From contig JAUZOD010000017.1 in assembly GCA_030706635.1 (NCBI GenBank), positions 1 through 64,000 of the forward strand: a stretch of DNA of 64,000 nucleotides, written 5' to 3'. A model generated the notes under the pieces. It was not told where the DNA came from, did not search any database, and saw nothing but the letters and a program-made list of their open reading frames with translations. The stretch comes from Bacteroidota bacterium. Lineage in GTDB: Bacteria > Bacteroidota > Bacteroidia > Chitinophagales > Chitinophagaceae. Positions 1 to 8,482 of the stretch are shown in pieces. The translations under genes and the position numbers were made by a program. How positions within the stretch are numbered: the stretch's first letter is position 1; every line of letters starts with the position of its first letter.

Positions 1-164
1 AGGGTTGATAGAATATCAACAATTAAAGACGCTGTAATATAAATCTGTATTAGAAAAAGCTGCTTGTGGTTGCGGCGGGTCCAGCTGACGATAAAACTAA
101 TCAGGGTGGTGACTGTGAGGATCCAGTCAGTAAAGTAATGACTTGTAAAAACAGCATAGTTCAT
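1..164 (-). CDS. Partial putative membrane protein, N-terminal 54 residues
   Basis: An open frame runs from an ATG at 164 down to the window edge, so only the N terminus is present. It begins MNYAVFTSHYFTDW and contains two strongly hydrophobic stretches (about residues 14-28 and 38-52) separated by a basic turn with TRRNHK. This looks like the first two helices of an integral membrane protein. It has an upstream TAnnTTCG promoter-like element at 190-197 and a hairpin just before the start codon. The family cannot be recognised from this fragment. The composition, the promoter and an uninterrupted frame of 54 codons argue that it is a real gene. Confidence 0.5.
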   Translation of the reverse strand, partial: MNYAVFTSHYFTDWILTVTTLISFIVSWTRRNHKQLFLIQIYITASLIVDILST

Positions 165-165
165 A

Positions 166-189
166 TAGCTCCAATCTCAATAGGAGCTA
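166..189 (-). promoter_or_regulatory. 5' leader hairpin covering an SD-like GGAG
   Basis: A perfect 7-bp stem (TAGCTCC/GGAGCTA) with a 10-nt loop sits directly upstream of the ATG at 164. On the minus strand the 3' arm contains GGAG a few bases before the start codon, so the hairpin would hide a Shine-Dalgarno-like sequence. The structure is seen; a regulatory role is inferred. Confidence 0.35.
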
Positions 190-197
190 CGAAAATA
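190..197 (-). promoter_or_regulatory. -7 promoter element TATTTTCG
   Basis: Matches the Bacteroidota -7 consensus TAnnTTTG with one C for T, 25 nt upstream of the ATG at 164. I did not identify a -33 element. Confidence 0.35.
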
Positions 198-400
198 TAG
201 TAACATTTAAATGAAGAAATGCGGTAAAAGACCCTTTTTGATAAGTGATTACGCTGTATATTAATGAATCCCGGGAAGGAGATAAGTGGTTACACTTAGT
301 GGTCTGAAGAAATAAAGCCTGCTTTTTTGTTTTCATCGCACATATCCGCACGCACAAAAAAGCAGGCAAATGACATGGTAGCCCAAACGGTAATCGCTAT

Positions 401-528
401 ATGGTTTCAGAGGAATTGGAAATGGCCTTCGTCTGGTTTTTCACAGGCCTGTTCTTTTCGCATTGGTGACAGAGGCAGTGGCGTATATCTGGTTCAGTCG
501 CGATAAGCTAAAAAAAGAAGTTGATTGA
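401..528 (+). pseudogene. Possible frameshifted small membrane ORF
   Basis: A frame from ATG 401 encodes a hydrophobic run (FVWFFTGLFF) and stops early. One base later in phase, the sequence continues as a plausible tail (ALVTEAVAYIWFSRDKLKKEVD) to a TGA at 526-528. The break lies in a TTCTTTTC tract near 450, so one missing T would join the two parts into a short membrane protein of about 42 residues. No family is recognised. It could be a decayed gene, a sequencing indel or chance. Confidence 0.22.
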
Positions 529-866
529 CATTGGACTTCGCATGGAATTCAGTGGATATTGGAAACTCTTTATGGACGGTAATCTTCGGACATTGGATCT
601 TTTCAGGTCGCTTATTCCTGTCAATCAACTTATAACAAATGTAAAGGGGTGCATTAACCTCACCAATAGCAGGAATGCGCGTTTTTCGCCGTTCGGCATT
701 TACGGCCCCGTTCGTAGGTTTCCCATCAGACGATCGGATATATACCCTAATCGCCCGTAAATCAACTTGGTAGATTTTAGTCTTCCGTATAATCCGAAAT
801 CATTTAATTTCGTAAATCCCCTATAGTAACTATCACCTTTTTTCCTCATTTTGAGTATTATTTCCA
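529..866. other. Intergenic stretch with no supported gene
   Basis: I see no convincing coding sequence, RNA gene or repeat here. The short open frames on both strands have no protein-like composition and lack promoter context. Confidence 0.5.
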
Positions 867-874
867 TATCCTTG
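867..874 (+). promoter_or_regulatory. -7-like promoter element TATCCTTG
   Basis: One mismatch to TAnnTTTG. It ends 5 nt before the ATG at 880, which supports that start and suggests a leaderless or nearly leaderless transcript. Confidence 0.4.
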
Positions 875-879
875 CGTAA

Positions 880-1563
880 ATGGTAAGCCTTATGAAAAAT
901 GCAGATTCCAACCAGCCTATAAAAGTGATCATCGCAGACGACCATGCCCTGTTCCGGGCGGGCGTAAAGACCGCCCTCTCCGTTAAAAAAGACATTGAAC
1001 TGATCGGCGAGGCCGACAACGGCATGCAGCTCCTGAACCTGCTCAAACATATGGAGCCGGATGTGATCCTCCTGGATATTCAGATGCCCATTATGGATGG
1101 CATAACCACCCTGCCGGAGATCCGCAAACTTTATCCTGGCGTTAAAGTGATCATCCTCTCCATGCACAACGACCATTCCATGATCTCCAAACTCATGGAA
1201 ATCGGAGCCAACAGCTACCTGACCAAGAATTCCGATTCGGAAAATATCTATAACGCCATCAAAACCTGTTACGAACAGGAGTTCTATTTCAACGAACTCA
1301 CCAATAAAGCCCTGCTCAGCGGATTGCGAACCCGCCGTACCGAGTCCCTGGCGCCCCAGGAAGCCAACCTCACGGAAAAAGAAACCACCATCCTGAAAAT
1401 GATGTGTGAGGAAAAAACCACCAAGGAGATAGCAGATCTGGTGGAGATCAGCCCCCGCACCGTAGAAGCCATACGGGATAAGCTTAAAACAAAAACCGGG
1501 GCCCGATCCATGGCCGGTCTCGTCATGTATGCCGTGAAGAACGGGATCATTGAACAGCCCTGA
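880..1563 (+). CDS. DNA-binding response regulator, NarL/LuxR type
   Basis: A 227-residue two-domain transcription regulator. The receiver domain (about 14-130) shows the acidic pair DD at 20-21, the phosphoacceptor Asp66 in VILLDIQMP, the switch residue in LSMHND and the Lys in YLTKNS. A LuxR-type helix-turn-helix follows (about 163-225: LTEKETTILKMMCEEKTTKEIA). It should bind DNA as a phosphorylation-controlled dimer. No histidine kinase lies beside it; the only kinase in the window is 60 kb away at 61836-63020 and is probably unrelated. A second ATG at 892 is possible, but the -7-like element 5 nt before 880 favours the longer form. The domains are certain; the target genes are unknown. 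Confidence 0.93.
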   Translation: MVSLMKNADSNQPIKVIIADDHALFRAGVKTALSVKKDIELIGEADNGMQLLNLLKHMEPDVILLDIQMPIMDGITTLPEIRKLYPGVKVIILSMHNDHSMISKLMEIGANSYLTKNSDSENIYNAIKTCYEQEFYFNELTNKALLSGLRTRRTESLAPQEANLTEKETTILKMMCEEKTTKEIADLVEISPRTVEAIRDKLKTKTGARSMAGLVMYAVKNGIIEQP

Positions 1564-1652
1564 GATCTATGCCGGGTGCAGATGTTGCTATAATGATTGA
1601 GGAAGATAATACCTTAGTGTGCGATCTTCATTCAACAGAAACCATGCTACTT

Positions 1653-3686
1653 ATGCGAACCGTTTTGTTCCCGGCTTTCCTGCTCTCCCTGATAATCTGT
1701 TCCGGATGTCATCCGGAAGTAAAACCGGAGAAGCCCGACTTTCTGGCGGCCGACCTGGATACCACGGTCAGTCCCTCGCAGAATTTCTTTGCTTACGCCA
1801 ATGGCGGCTGGATCAAAAAGAACCCGATTCCCACAGACGAAAGTGAATGGGGCGTGGGGCAACTGGTGCAGGAAGATATCTACAGCCGTCTTCGGAAGAT
1901 CAACGAGGATGCTGAAAAAGAGCAGGCTCCTGCGGGAAGCATCACACAAAAAATTGGGGATTTCTGGTATAGCGCCATGGATACGGTCTCCATTGAAAAG
2001 CAAAAATTTATTCCGCTTCAGGCCGATCTTGACCGGATCAAAGCCATTCAAACTCGGGAGGACCTGATGAAACTGACCGCGGATTTCCATACCATCGGGG
2101 TGAAGGTTTTATTCAATGATGGTGTGGCCCAGGACGATAAGGCCAGCGATTTGATGGCCTACCAGCTGGCTCAGGGCGGACTCGGCATGCCCAACCGCGA
2201 CTATTATTTTAATACGGACGCCAGAACAGTGGGCATACGAAATGCCTATCAAAACTATTTGTTCCGGGTATTACATGAGCTGGATGCTGACAGCGCAGCG
2301 GCCAGGTCGGCTGCCAGGGCCGTATTTGCCCTGGAAACCAGGCTGGCCAAAGCTTCCCGAAAACTGGCTGATCTGCGGGACCCGTATAAGAATTACCATA
2401 AGATGTCTGTTTCGGGATTGGAGAAATTATCGGCCCCCTTCAACTGGCCCCTGTATTTGAAAACCGCGGGTATTAATGGATTGGATTCGGCCATTGTCGG
2501 GCAGCCGGAATTCTATTCAACCCTGGGCAAAGAACTTCAAAAAACTTCTTTGGATGACTGGAAGCATTACCTGCAGTTCCACCTGGTTCAGACGTTTACG
2601 CCCTGCCTGGATAGCGTTACTTTCCGTTACGGATTTACTTATCTCCAAACACTTACCGGCGCCGGCACACCGAGACCGCGCTGGAAACGGGCGCTCGACA
2701 GGGAAGAAAATGCTTTGGGTGAAGCCCTGGGCCAGCTTTTCGTGAAAGAGTACTTCAACGAGAAAACGAAAACCCGTTACCAGGCCCTGGTGGAAGCCAT
2801 TCGCGAAGCCTATAGCGAACGCATAAAGAAACTGTCCTGGATGAGCGACAGCACTAAGCAAAGAGCACTTGAGAAACTGGCAGCGATCAGGCCGAAAGTC
2901 GGCTATCCGGATAAATGGAAGGATTTCAGCGCCATGAAAATCGACCGGGGACCCTACGCGCTGAACGTAGAGCGGGCCAATACCTGGTGGTGGAATTATC
3001 AGATCGGCAAACTCGGCAAGCCCGTTGACCGGACGGAATGGGATATGTCGCCCCAGACTTACAATGCCTACTACAATCCCAGCAATAATGAAATCGTACT
3101 GCCTGCGGGGATCTTCGTGGTGCCCGGCATGCGTGATGAAGATCTGGACGACGCATTCGTTTATGGCTATGCGGCGGCTTCCACCATTGGTCATGAGATC
3201 ACGCATGGCTTTGATGACCAGGGACGGCAGTATGATAAAATGGGAAACCTGAAGAGCTGGTGGCAGCCTGCGGATTCAGTCCGGTTCACCGAAAGGGCAA
3301 AGAAGATCATCAGGCAGTTCAACGAATTTAATCCGGTAGACACTCTGCACACCAATGGCGACGCCACCCAGGGTGAGAACATTGCGGACCTCGGCGGCGT
3401 CTTGCTGGGACTGGATGCTTTCAAAAAAACTGCCGCCTATAAGAAGAATGAAAAGATCGGCGGCCTTACTGCCCTGCAACGTTATTTCCTGGGATATGCC
3501 TATGGCTGGCTATATCAGACCAGGAAAGAAACCCTGGCGAGACAGGTTATGACCGACGTGCATGCACCGCCCGAAGAAAGAGTGAACGGGCCTGTGGTGA
3601 ATATTCCTGAATTTTACCAGGCATTCGACGTAAAACCGGGAACCCCGATGTATCGTCCGGACAGCTTAAGAGTAAACATCTGGTAA
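1653..3686 (+). CDS. M13 family zinc metallopeptidase (neprilysin/PepO-like) lipoprotein
   Basis: A neprilysin-like endopeptidase of about 677 residues from the chosen start. The zinc site HEITH lies near residue 514 and the third ligand Glu in ENIADLGG near 575; the substrate-binding motif NAYYNPSNNEI is also intact. An open frame extends up to 1569, but the ATG at 1653 gives a clean lipoprotein signal (MRTVLFPAFLLSLIICSGC), so the enzyme is probably anchored in an envelope membrane and faces the periplasm or surface. Length and motifs fit the family well. It probably cleaves short peptides; the physiological substrate cannot be read from the sequence. It lies about 90 bp after the response regulator on the same strand, but I see no reason to link them functionally. 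Confidence 0.93.
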   Translation: MRTVLFPAFLLSLIICSGCHPEVKPEKPDFLAADLDTTVSPSQNFFAYANGGWIKKNPIPTDESEWGVGQLVQEDIYSRLRKINEDAEKEQAPAGSITQKIGDFWYSAMDTVSIEKQKFIPLQADLDRIKAIQTREDLMKLTADFHTIGVKVLFNDGVAQDDKASDLMAYQLAQGGLGMPNRDYYFNTDARTVGIRNAYQNYLFRVLHELDADSAAARSAARAVFALETRLAKASRKLADLRDPYKNYHKMSVSGLEKLSAPFNWPLYLKTAGINGLDSAIVGQPEFYSTLGKELQKTSLDDWKHYLQFHLVQTFTPCLDSVTFRYGFTYLQTLTGAGTPRPRWKRALDREENALGEALGQLFVKEYFNEKTKTRYQALVEAIREAYSERIKKLSWMSDSTKQRALEKLAAIRPKVGYPDKWKDFSAMKIDRGPYALNVERANTWWWNYQIGKLGKPVDRTEWDMSPQTYNAYYNPSNNEIVLPAGIFVVPGMRDEDLDDAFVYGYAAASTIGHEITHGFDDQGRQYDKMGNLKSWWQPADSVRFTERAKKIIRQFNEFNPVDTLHTNGDATQGENIADLGGVLLGLDAFKKTAAYKKNEKIGGLTALQRYFLGYAYGWLYQTRKETLARQVMTDVHAPPEERVNGPVVNIPEFYQAFDVKPGTPMYRPDSLRVNIW

Positions 3687-3733
3687 CCCGGACGGCCTGT
3701 AATCGCCGGCCCCGGCTGCTAAAAATAAAATAA

Positions 3734-4180
3734 ATGCGCATCGGTAATAGGACTTTAAAATCTACGACCCAATGGATGGGCCTCGTTCTCATTGGAATAT
3801 TGATACAATCTAATCTTTGTGCCCAGAAGTTGAACGGATCTGTTGATGACATAAAAAAAATGCTGTGTAAAAAATGGCAGATTGAATATATGCTGTCCGG
3901 AGGCGTCAAAATCGAAAAAGGGTCTGATGTTCCCGATCTCATCTACGAATTCAAGCCCGATAATAGTTTTGTATTTACTCAGGGTGATCCTCAAAACAAT
4001 GTCTACGGCAGCTGGATCTATAATCAGCAAAAAAAATCGATCCTTTTACAGGCAAAGGGAAAGCCTGCGATCAGGGTCATTTCTCTGATACCGGAAGAAC
4101 TGATCCTGATGACGGATAAGAAAAAACAAGGCGCCCATAAGCAAAACATAAAAATGGTTTTTAGAGTGAAAGGAGATTGA
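3734..4180 (+). CDS. Secreted lipocalin-like small protein
   Basis: A 148-residue protein with an N-terminal hydrophobic signal ending near LCAQ (residue 31). The mature part has the spacing seen in the lipocalin-like domains common in Bacteroidota: a start helix with KKWQIEYM, a strand with LIYEFKPDNSFVF, then GSWIY, ILLQ and ELILMTD strands. I infer a small periplasmic or surface beta-barrel that may bind a hydrophobic ligand. It follows the M13 peptidase by 47 bp on the same strand and may be co-transcribed. The fold assignment is by pattern only and moderately sure. Confidence 0.7.
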   Translation: MRIGNRTLKSTTQWMGLVLIGILIQSNLCAQKLNGSVDDIKKMLCKKWQIEYMLSGGVKIEKGSDVPDLIYEFKPDNSFVFTQGDPQNNVYGSWIYNQQKKSILLQAKGKPAIRVISLIPEELILMTDKKKQGAHKQNIKMVFRVKGD

Positions 4181-4208
4181 TCCTTGTCTGCTTCCCGTCC
4201 TGGAAAAT

Positions 4209-4985
4209 ATGACCGCCGTCCGGATTGATACCAAAGTTGATTTTATGGAAGAAAAAAATGCAGAACTATCCCAAAAGCTGGTCGAATTTTACGACGGTTA
4301 TGTACCCGTTCAGCAAAACTCCGGTATCAATGACCGGATTCATGGTTTATATAAACGGCTTTTAAAAGCAGGCTTAAATACCCATTCCCGGGTACTTGAA
4401 TTGGGTTGCGGTATCGGGTCCATGACTTACCTGCTTTCCCGGACCGTAAAAAAAGGCTTTATCGAATCGGTGGACATCAGCCCTGAATCCATAGCTTTTG
4501 CGCAGCAAAGGATCCGGCAATCCAATATCAGCCTGACTACCGGGAACATCCTACATTATATCCCTAAACAAAGCAAGTTTGATTTTATCACCCTGTTTGA
4601 TGTGATTGAACATATCCCGATGGAAAACCACAAGGATTTATTCAAAAACATTTCCCGGTACACGGATGAAGAAACCCGGATCCTCATCAACATTCCTAAT
4701 CCGGATTACATTGAATATGATATCCAAAACCAGCCCCAATTACTCCAGGTGATTGACCAGCCCGTTCCCCTGGATTCGATCGTCAATCAATTAAAAGCGA
4801 ATCGGCTGAACCTGGTTTTTTTTGAAAATTACAGCGTATGGGTTGAGCAGGATTATCAGTTTTTTATCATTCACAAGGCGAAGGCATTCACGGAAATCAG
4901 GTTAAGTGACCACCGGAATTTATTTTCAAAAGCGAAAAAAAAGTGTGAGCGGATATTCATTAAATGGAAATATCCTTATTGCTAG
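4209..4985 (+). CDS. Class I SAM-dependent methyltransferase
   Basis: A 258-residue protein with the Rossmann methyltransferase signature: motif I VLELGCGIGSMTYLL (about residues 65-79), an acidic residue in VDISPES, and the later motif FDVIEHIPMENH. The substrate is not evident; this grade of methyltransferase modifies small molecules, lipids or proteins. An alternative ATG at 4245 would remove 12 residues. The gene starts 28 bp after the lipocalin-like gene and may be in the same transcript. It converges on the permease gene at 5049-7421, with 63 bp between the two stop codons. Confidence 0.85.
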   Translation: MTAVRIDTKVDFMEEKNAELSQKLVEFYDGYVPVQQNSGINDRIHGLYKRLLKAGLNTHSRVLELGCGIGSMTYLLSRTVKKGFIESVDISPESIAFAQQRIRQSNISLTTGNILHYIPKQSKFDFITLFDVIEHIPMENHKDLFKNISRYTDEETRILINIPNPDYIEYDIQNQPQLLQVIDQPVPLDSIVNQLKANRLNLVFFENYSVWVEQDYQFFIIHKAKAFTEIRLSDHRNLFSKAKKKCERIFIKWKYPYC

Positions 4986-5048
4986 CTCATTCTTAGCGCA
5001 GCCTTTCACGGGGCTCATACCGGCAGCTTTTATCCACTCGTTCCGTGC

Positions 5049-7421
5049 TCACTCGCTTCTCAGGCTCTTCACCGGATTCGCCAGCGCCGCTTTTATAGAT
5101 TGAAACCCGACCGTGGCCATGCCAATAAGAACAGATAAAATTCCGGCTGCGGCAAAAACCCACCATTCCATCTTGATCCGGTACGGGAATGCTTTTAACC
5201 AGGTATTCATTGCCCACCAGGCCAGCGGAGAAGCAATGATGATGGATAGGATCACAAGTTTCAAAAAATCTTTGGAGAGCAGTGCCGTAATGCCGGTAAC
5301 GGAAGCGCCCAGCACTTTCCGGACGCCGATTTCCTTAATTCTGTTTTCGGCAGTATAAGTAGCAAGACCAAACAACCCGAGGCAGGAAATAAAAATGGTC
5401 AGGCCGGCAAACAAAGCCGCCAGCTTACCCGTTCTTTTTTCATCGGCGAACTTCGCTGCGTATTCTTCGTCCACAAAATGGTATTCGAACGGATAGGCGG
5501 GATTATATTTTTTAAAAATCTGCTCTGCCCTGACCAGATTCTCGGCTACTGTGTGGGCCGGATTTAATTTCACATTCAATACATAAAACCCATAACGGTT
5601 TGGTCCGGTGATCAGCATGGGCGTAATAGGCTCATAGGGGGACTCCAGTATGAAATCTTTGATCACGCCCACAACATGAAAGTTCTGTTCATTGAATCTG
5701 ACGATCTCACCGATGGGATCTTTGAAACGCATGACTTTCGCGGCCGATTCATTCAGCAGCATGGCAGAGGAATCGGTTATGTATAGCCTGGCGTTGATAT
5801 CCCGGCCCTGCACGAGTTTTAAACCCATGTTTTTGGCAAAAGCATCATCGGTACCGAGCAGATTAAAGTCAAGCTTTTTATCTGCTTCCGTAGCTCCGCT
5901 CCATTGTATTCCCCAGGTATCCGAACTACGGCTGACCATGGTTCCTGTGGTCCTGGTCACGCCGGTAGCTGCGCCGCTGCTTAGCAGATCATTGCGGATC
6001 TGCTCAAAATTATTTTGCATGGCTCCCTGCATAAAGCTGTAGAACAGATTGTCTTTAGAATAGCCGGAATCCCTGTTCTGCGCGTATTCTATCTGGCGTT
6101 CCACGATGATGGTGGAGATGATGAGCATGATGGCGAAAGTGAACTGAAGCACCACCAGCATTTTGCGCGGCTTCACAAGGGCATGGGCGGTTTTAAAACT
6201 GCCCTTCAGCACTTTTACCGGTTTGAAAGAAGACAGATAAAATGCCGGATAGCTGCCGGCGATCAAACCCGTGAGTAAAATAAATCCCAGACCCGAAATC
6301 CAGAAGTAGGGACTGCTGAAATCAATGAATAATTCTTTATTCACCAGCAGATTGAACGGGCCCAGGCTCAGCTGTACGATCAGTACCGCGGCAATGCCGG
6401 CAAGTAAAGCAATCAATACAGATTCTCCGAGGAACTGCCCGATCAGTTTCGCTTTTGCTGCGCCGACCACTTTCCGGATACCTACTTCTTTTGCACGCTT
6501 TTCACTCCGGGCTGTACTCAGGTTCATAAAGTTGATGCAGGCGATCAATAGAATAAAAGCCGCGATGATCGCGAAGAGACGGACCGTTTCAATCTGACCG
6601 CCGGCAATCCGGCCGTTTTCAAATTTGGAGTAGAGATGCCATTTGTCCGCCGGATGCAGGAACACCTGGGCGTCGGATTTAATTGCGCCTTCCCTGCTGT
6701 GGTCAATGGTGATATTTCGTACCCGCGCATCGAATGCGGTTTCCGTAACGCCGGGTTTGAGGGTTATATAGGTTTGTACGGAATTGTTTACCCAGTAATT
6801 ATCGTCCCAGCCGAGTTCCTGCATATAGGTCCATGGCAGCAGGTATTCAAAATTAAACCGGGTATTGTTCGGCAGGTCTCTCAGCACGCCGGTAACGGTG
6901 AATTGATCCGCGCTGTCCACGCGAACTACTTTACCCATCGGGTCTTCTTTGCCGAATAATTTCCTGGCGGTGGTTTCGGTAAGCACGATATGGCCATTGC
7001 CCCTTAGGGCCAGGTCTGGATTGCCTTTGAGAAGCGGGAAGCTGAACATATTCAGAAAACCGGAGTCGGTGAAATTTCCGGCCAGGTTAAAGTGTCTGTC
7101 TCCGACATTGAACAAGAAGTTGGCATTGCGCATTCTCACGGCATCTTCCACTTGCGGGAAATCCTTTTTAAGAGTAGGCGCGAGCACCTTGGGTGTATAG
7201 TCCCAGGCCCAGATCTTTCCATTGAACTTATCCCGATTGTATATTTCGTAGAGGCGGTCTTTTTTTTCATGAAACCGGTCGTAACTCAGTTCATTCTGTA
7301 TCCACAGCAGAATAAGCATGGCGCTGGCCATGCCGATGGTCAGTCCCATCAGGTTGATCGAAGAAAATACTTTGTTGCGCCGGAGATTACGAATGGCGAC
7401 GAGCAAATAATTTTTAATCAT
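5049..7421 (-). CDS. ABC transporter permease, MacB/FtsX type, two-repeat form
   Basis: About 790 residues from ATG 7421 (MIKNYLLVAIRNLRRNKVFSSINLMG), a start sequence typical of Bacteroidota MacB-like permeases. The open frame continues up to 7565 but without a credible N terminus. The architecture is one helix, a periplasmic MacB core domain, three helices with the FtsX motif (STARSEKRAKEVGIRKVVGA), then a second copy of the same unit ending in ENRIKEIGVRKVLGA and a last helix pair. Such proteins work with a cytoplasmic ATPase in mechanotransmission, often antimicrobial or lipoprotein export. No ATPase gene lies beside it, so it may pair with one encoded elsewhere. Confidence 0.9.
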   Translation of the reverse strand: MIKNYLLVAIRNLRRNKVFSSINLMGLTIGMASAMLILLWIQNELSYDRFHEKKDRLYEIYNRDKFNGKIWAWDYTPKVLAPTLKKDFPQVEDAVRMRNANFLFNVGDRHFNLAGNFTDSGFLNMFSFPLLKGNPDLALRGNGHIVLTETTARKLFGKEDPMGKVVRVDSADQFTVTGVLRDLPNNTRFNFEYLLPWTYMQELGWDDNYWVNNSVQTYITLKPGVTETAFDARVRNITIDHSREGAIKSDAQVFLHPADKWHLYSKFENGRIAGGQIETVRLFAIIAAFILLIACINFMNLSTARSEKRAKEVGIRKVVGAAKAKLIGQFLGESVLIALLAGIAAVLIVQLSLGPFNLLVNKELFIDFSSPYFWISGLGFILLTGLIAGSYPAFYLSSFKPVKVLKGSFKTAHALVKPRKMLVVLQFTFAIMLIISTIIVERQIEYAQNRDSGYSKDNLFYSFMQGAMQNNFEQIRNDLLSSGAATGVTRTTGTMVSRSSDTWGIQWSGATEADKKLDFNLLGTDDAFAKNMGLKLVQGRDINARLYITDSSAMLLNESAAKVMRFKDPIGEIVRFNEQNFHVVGVIKDFILESPYEPITPMLITGPNRYGFYVLNVKLNPAHTVAENLVRAEQIFKKYNPAYPFEYHFVDEEYAAKFADEKRTGKLAALFAGLTIFISCLGLFGLATYTAENRIKEIGVRKVLGASVTGITALLSKDFLKLVILSIIIASPLAWWAMNTWLKAFPYRIKMEWWVFAAAGILSVLIGMATVGFQSIKAALANPVKSLRSE

Positions 7422-7595
7422 GATGCAGCCTGTCTTGTTCCGGGAGCAGAAGCGAAGAAAATGCCATGTTTTTAAGATGCTAAAAATCAAAAGTTTATGC
7501 TTTTTGCTAACCACAAGTGTTGTCCGGTTCTGATACGCCGGGTGTTCATTTTCAAACCCGGCCATTGCGGAATGAAAAAGCTATGCTAAATCGGT

Positions 7596-7603
7596 TATCT
7601 TCG
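7596..7603 (+). promoter_or_regulatory. -7 promoter element TATCTTCG
   Basis: Close match to TAnnTTTG, ending 13 nt before ATG 7617. The identical octamer stands before prs (52149-52156). Confidence 0.5.
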
Positions 7604-7613
7604 GAATTCCGAA
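7600..7613. promoter_or_regulatory. 14-bp perfect palindrome overlapping the promoter
   Basis: TTCGGAATTCCGAA is a perfect palindrome that shares its first four bases with the -7 element and ends 3 nt before the ATG at 7617. This is where a repressor would block transcription, so an operator is possible. The palindrome is seen; its function is inferred. Confidence 0.35.
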
Positions 7614-7616
7614 AAT

Positions 7617-8447
7617 ATGCCGAATCACTTCATCAATTTTAACGGAGAACTGCTGGATGCAGAAACGCCTGTTGTCACCGCGTCCAACCGCAGCTTCCGC
7701 TACGGAGACGGCCTGTTTGAAACCATGCGCTGGGAAAAAGACAGGCTGGAGCTCGGCGATTTTCATTTCGACCGTTTATGGCGGGGCATGGGGATATTGC
7801 AGATGGAACTGGTTTCCGGCTTTACTGCCGGATATCTGCTGGAACAGATCCGCAACCTCTGTGAGAAGAACTCTCTGGACACCGCCCGTGTCCGGCTTAA
7901 TGTATTCCGCGAAGACAGTCCGGCTTTGTTTCCACTGAATAATCATCCCCGGTTTATCATCGAAACGGCCGATTTGCCGGCGCAAAACCCGGAACCTGTG
8001 CGGGCAATCCTGTACACCGAAGAAAAGAAATCTCCCGGTATCCTCGGTAACCTGAAGGTCAACAATCACCTGCTCTATATCATGGCATCCCGGTATGCGG
8101 GTAAAAATGGGTTTGACGATTCGCTGGTACTCAATACGGCGGGCCGGCTCTGTGAGGCCACCTCCAGTAATATTTTTTTTATCAGCGGGAAAAAAATATT
8201 TACACCGGCTTTATCCGAAGGCTGTGTGGCCGGGGTGATGCGCAGGCACCTGACGGGGCTTCTGCCCGAATGGGGATATGCTCTCGAAGAAACCATCATT
8301 CCCAAAGAAATGCCTGGAGATATGGACGAAGCTTTCCTCACAAACGCCATTCGGAGAATTCATCCTGTGGCGTCCATCGGAGATAAAAAATTCTCTCAGA
8401 TGATTACCCGCGAGATCATGCGCCGGCTATCCGTTTATTCTGCCTGA
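7617..8447 (+). CDS. PLP-dependent aminotransferase class IV (PabC/IlvE-like)
   Basis: A 276-residue fold-type IV PLP enzyme. It has the family start SNRSFRYGDGLFETMRW, the likely Schiff-base Lys147 in GNLKVNNHLLY, the Glu of LCEATSSNIFFISG and the phosphate-binding turn near LTNAIRRIHPV. The family includes branched-chain aminotransferases, D-amino acid transaminases and 4-amino-4-deoxychorismate lyase (PabC). The length and the motif NIFFISGKKIFTP resemble PabC-like members, which would place it in folate synthesis, but substrate choice is not certain from sequence. It has its own promoter-like element and a palindrome just upstream. The photolyase gene follows 35 bp downstream. Confidence 0.85.
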   Translation: MPNHFINFNGELLDAETPVVTASNRSFRYGDGLFETMRWEKDRLELGDFHFDRLWRGMGILQMELVSGFTAGYLLEQIRNLCEKNSLDTARVRLNVFREDSPALFPLNNHPRFIIETADLPAQNPEPVRAILYTEEKKSPGILGNLKVNNHLLYIMASRYAGKNGFDDSLVLNTAGRLCEATSSNIFFISGKKIFTPALSEGCVAGVMRRHLTGLLPEWGYALEETIIPKEMPGDMDEAFLTNAIRRIHPVASIGDKKFSQMITREIMRRLSVYSA

Positions 8448-8482
8448 TCTCAGGGGCGGCACCAGATGCTTAAAAAAAAATC

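Noticed and set aside
521-760. 79-residue plus-strand frame near the left end
   Set aside because: No family features, no promoter, and an unusual run of residues; kept as intergenic.
2517-3206. Minus-strand 229-residue frame opposite the M13 peptidase
   Set aside because: It is antisense to a clear metallopeptidase frame, has no recognisable motif and no promoter.
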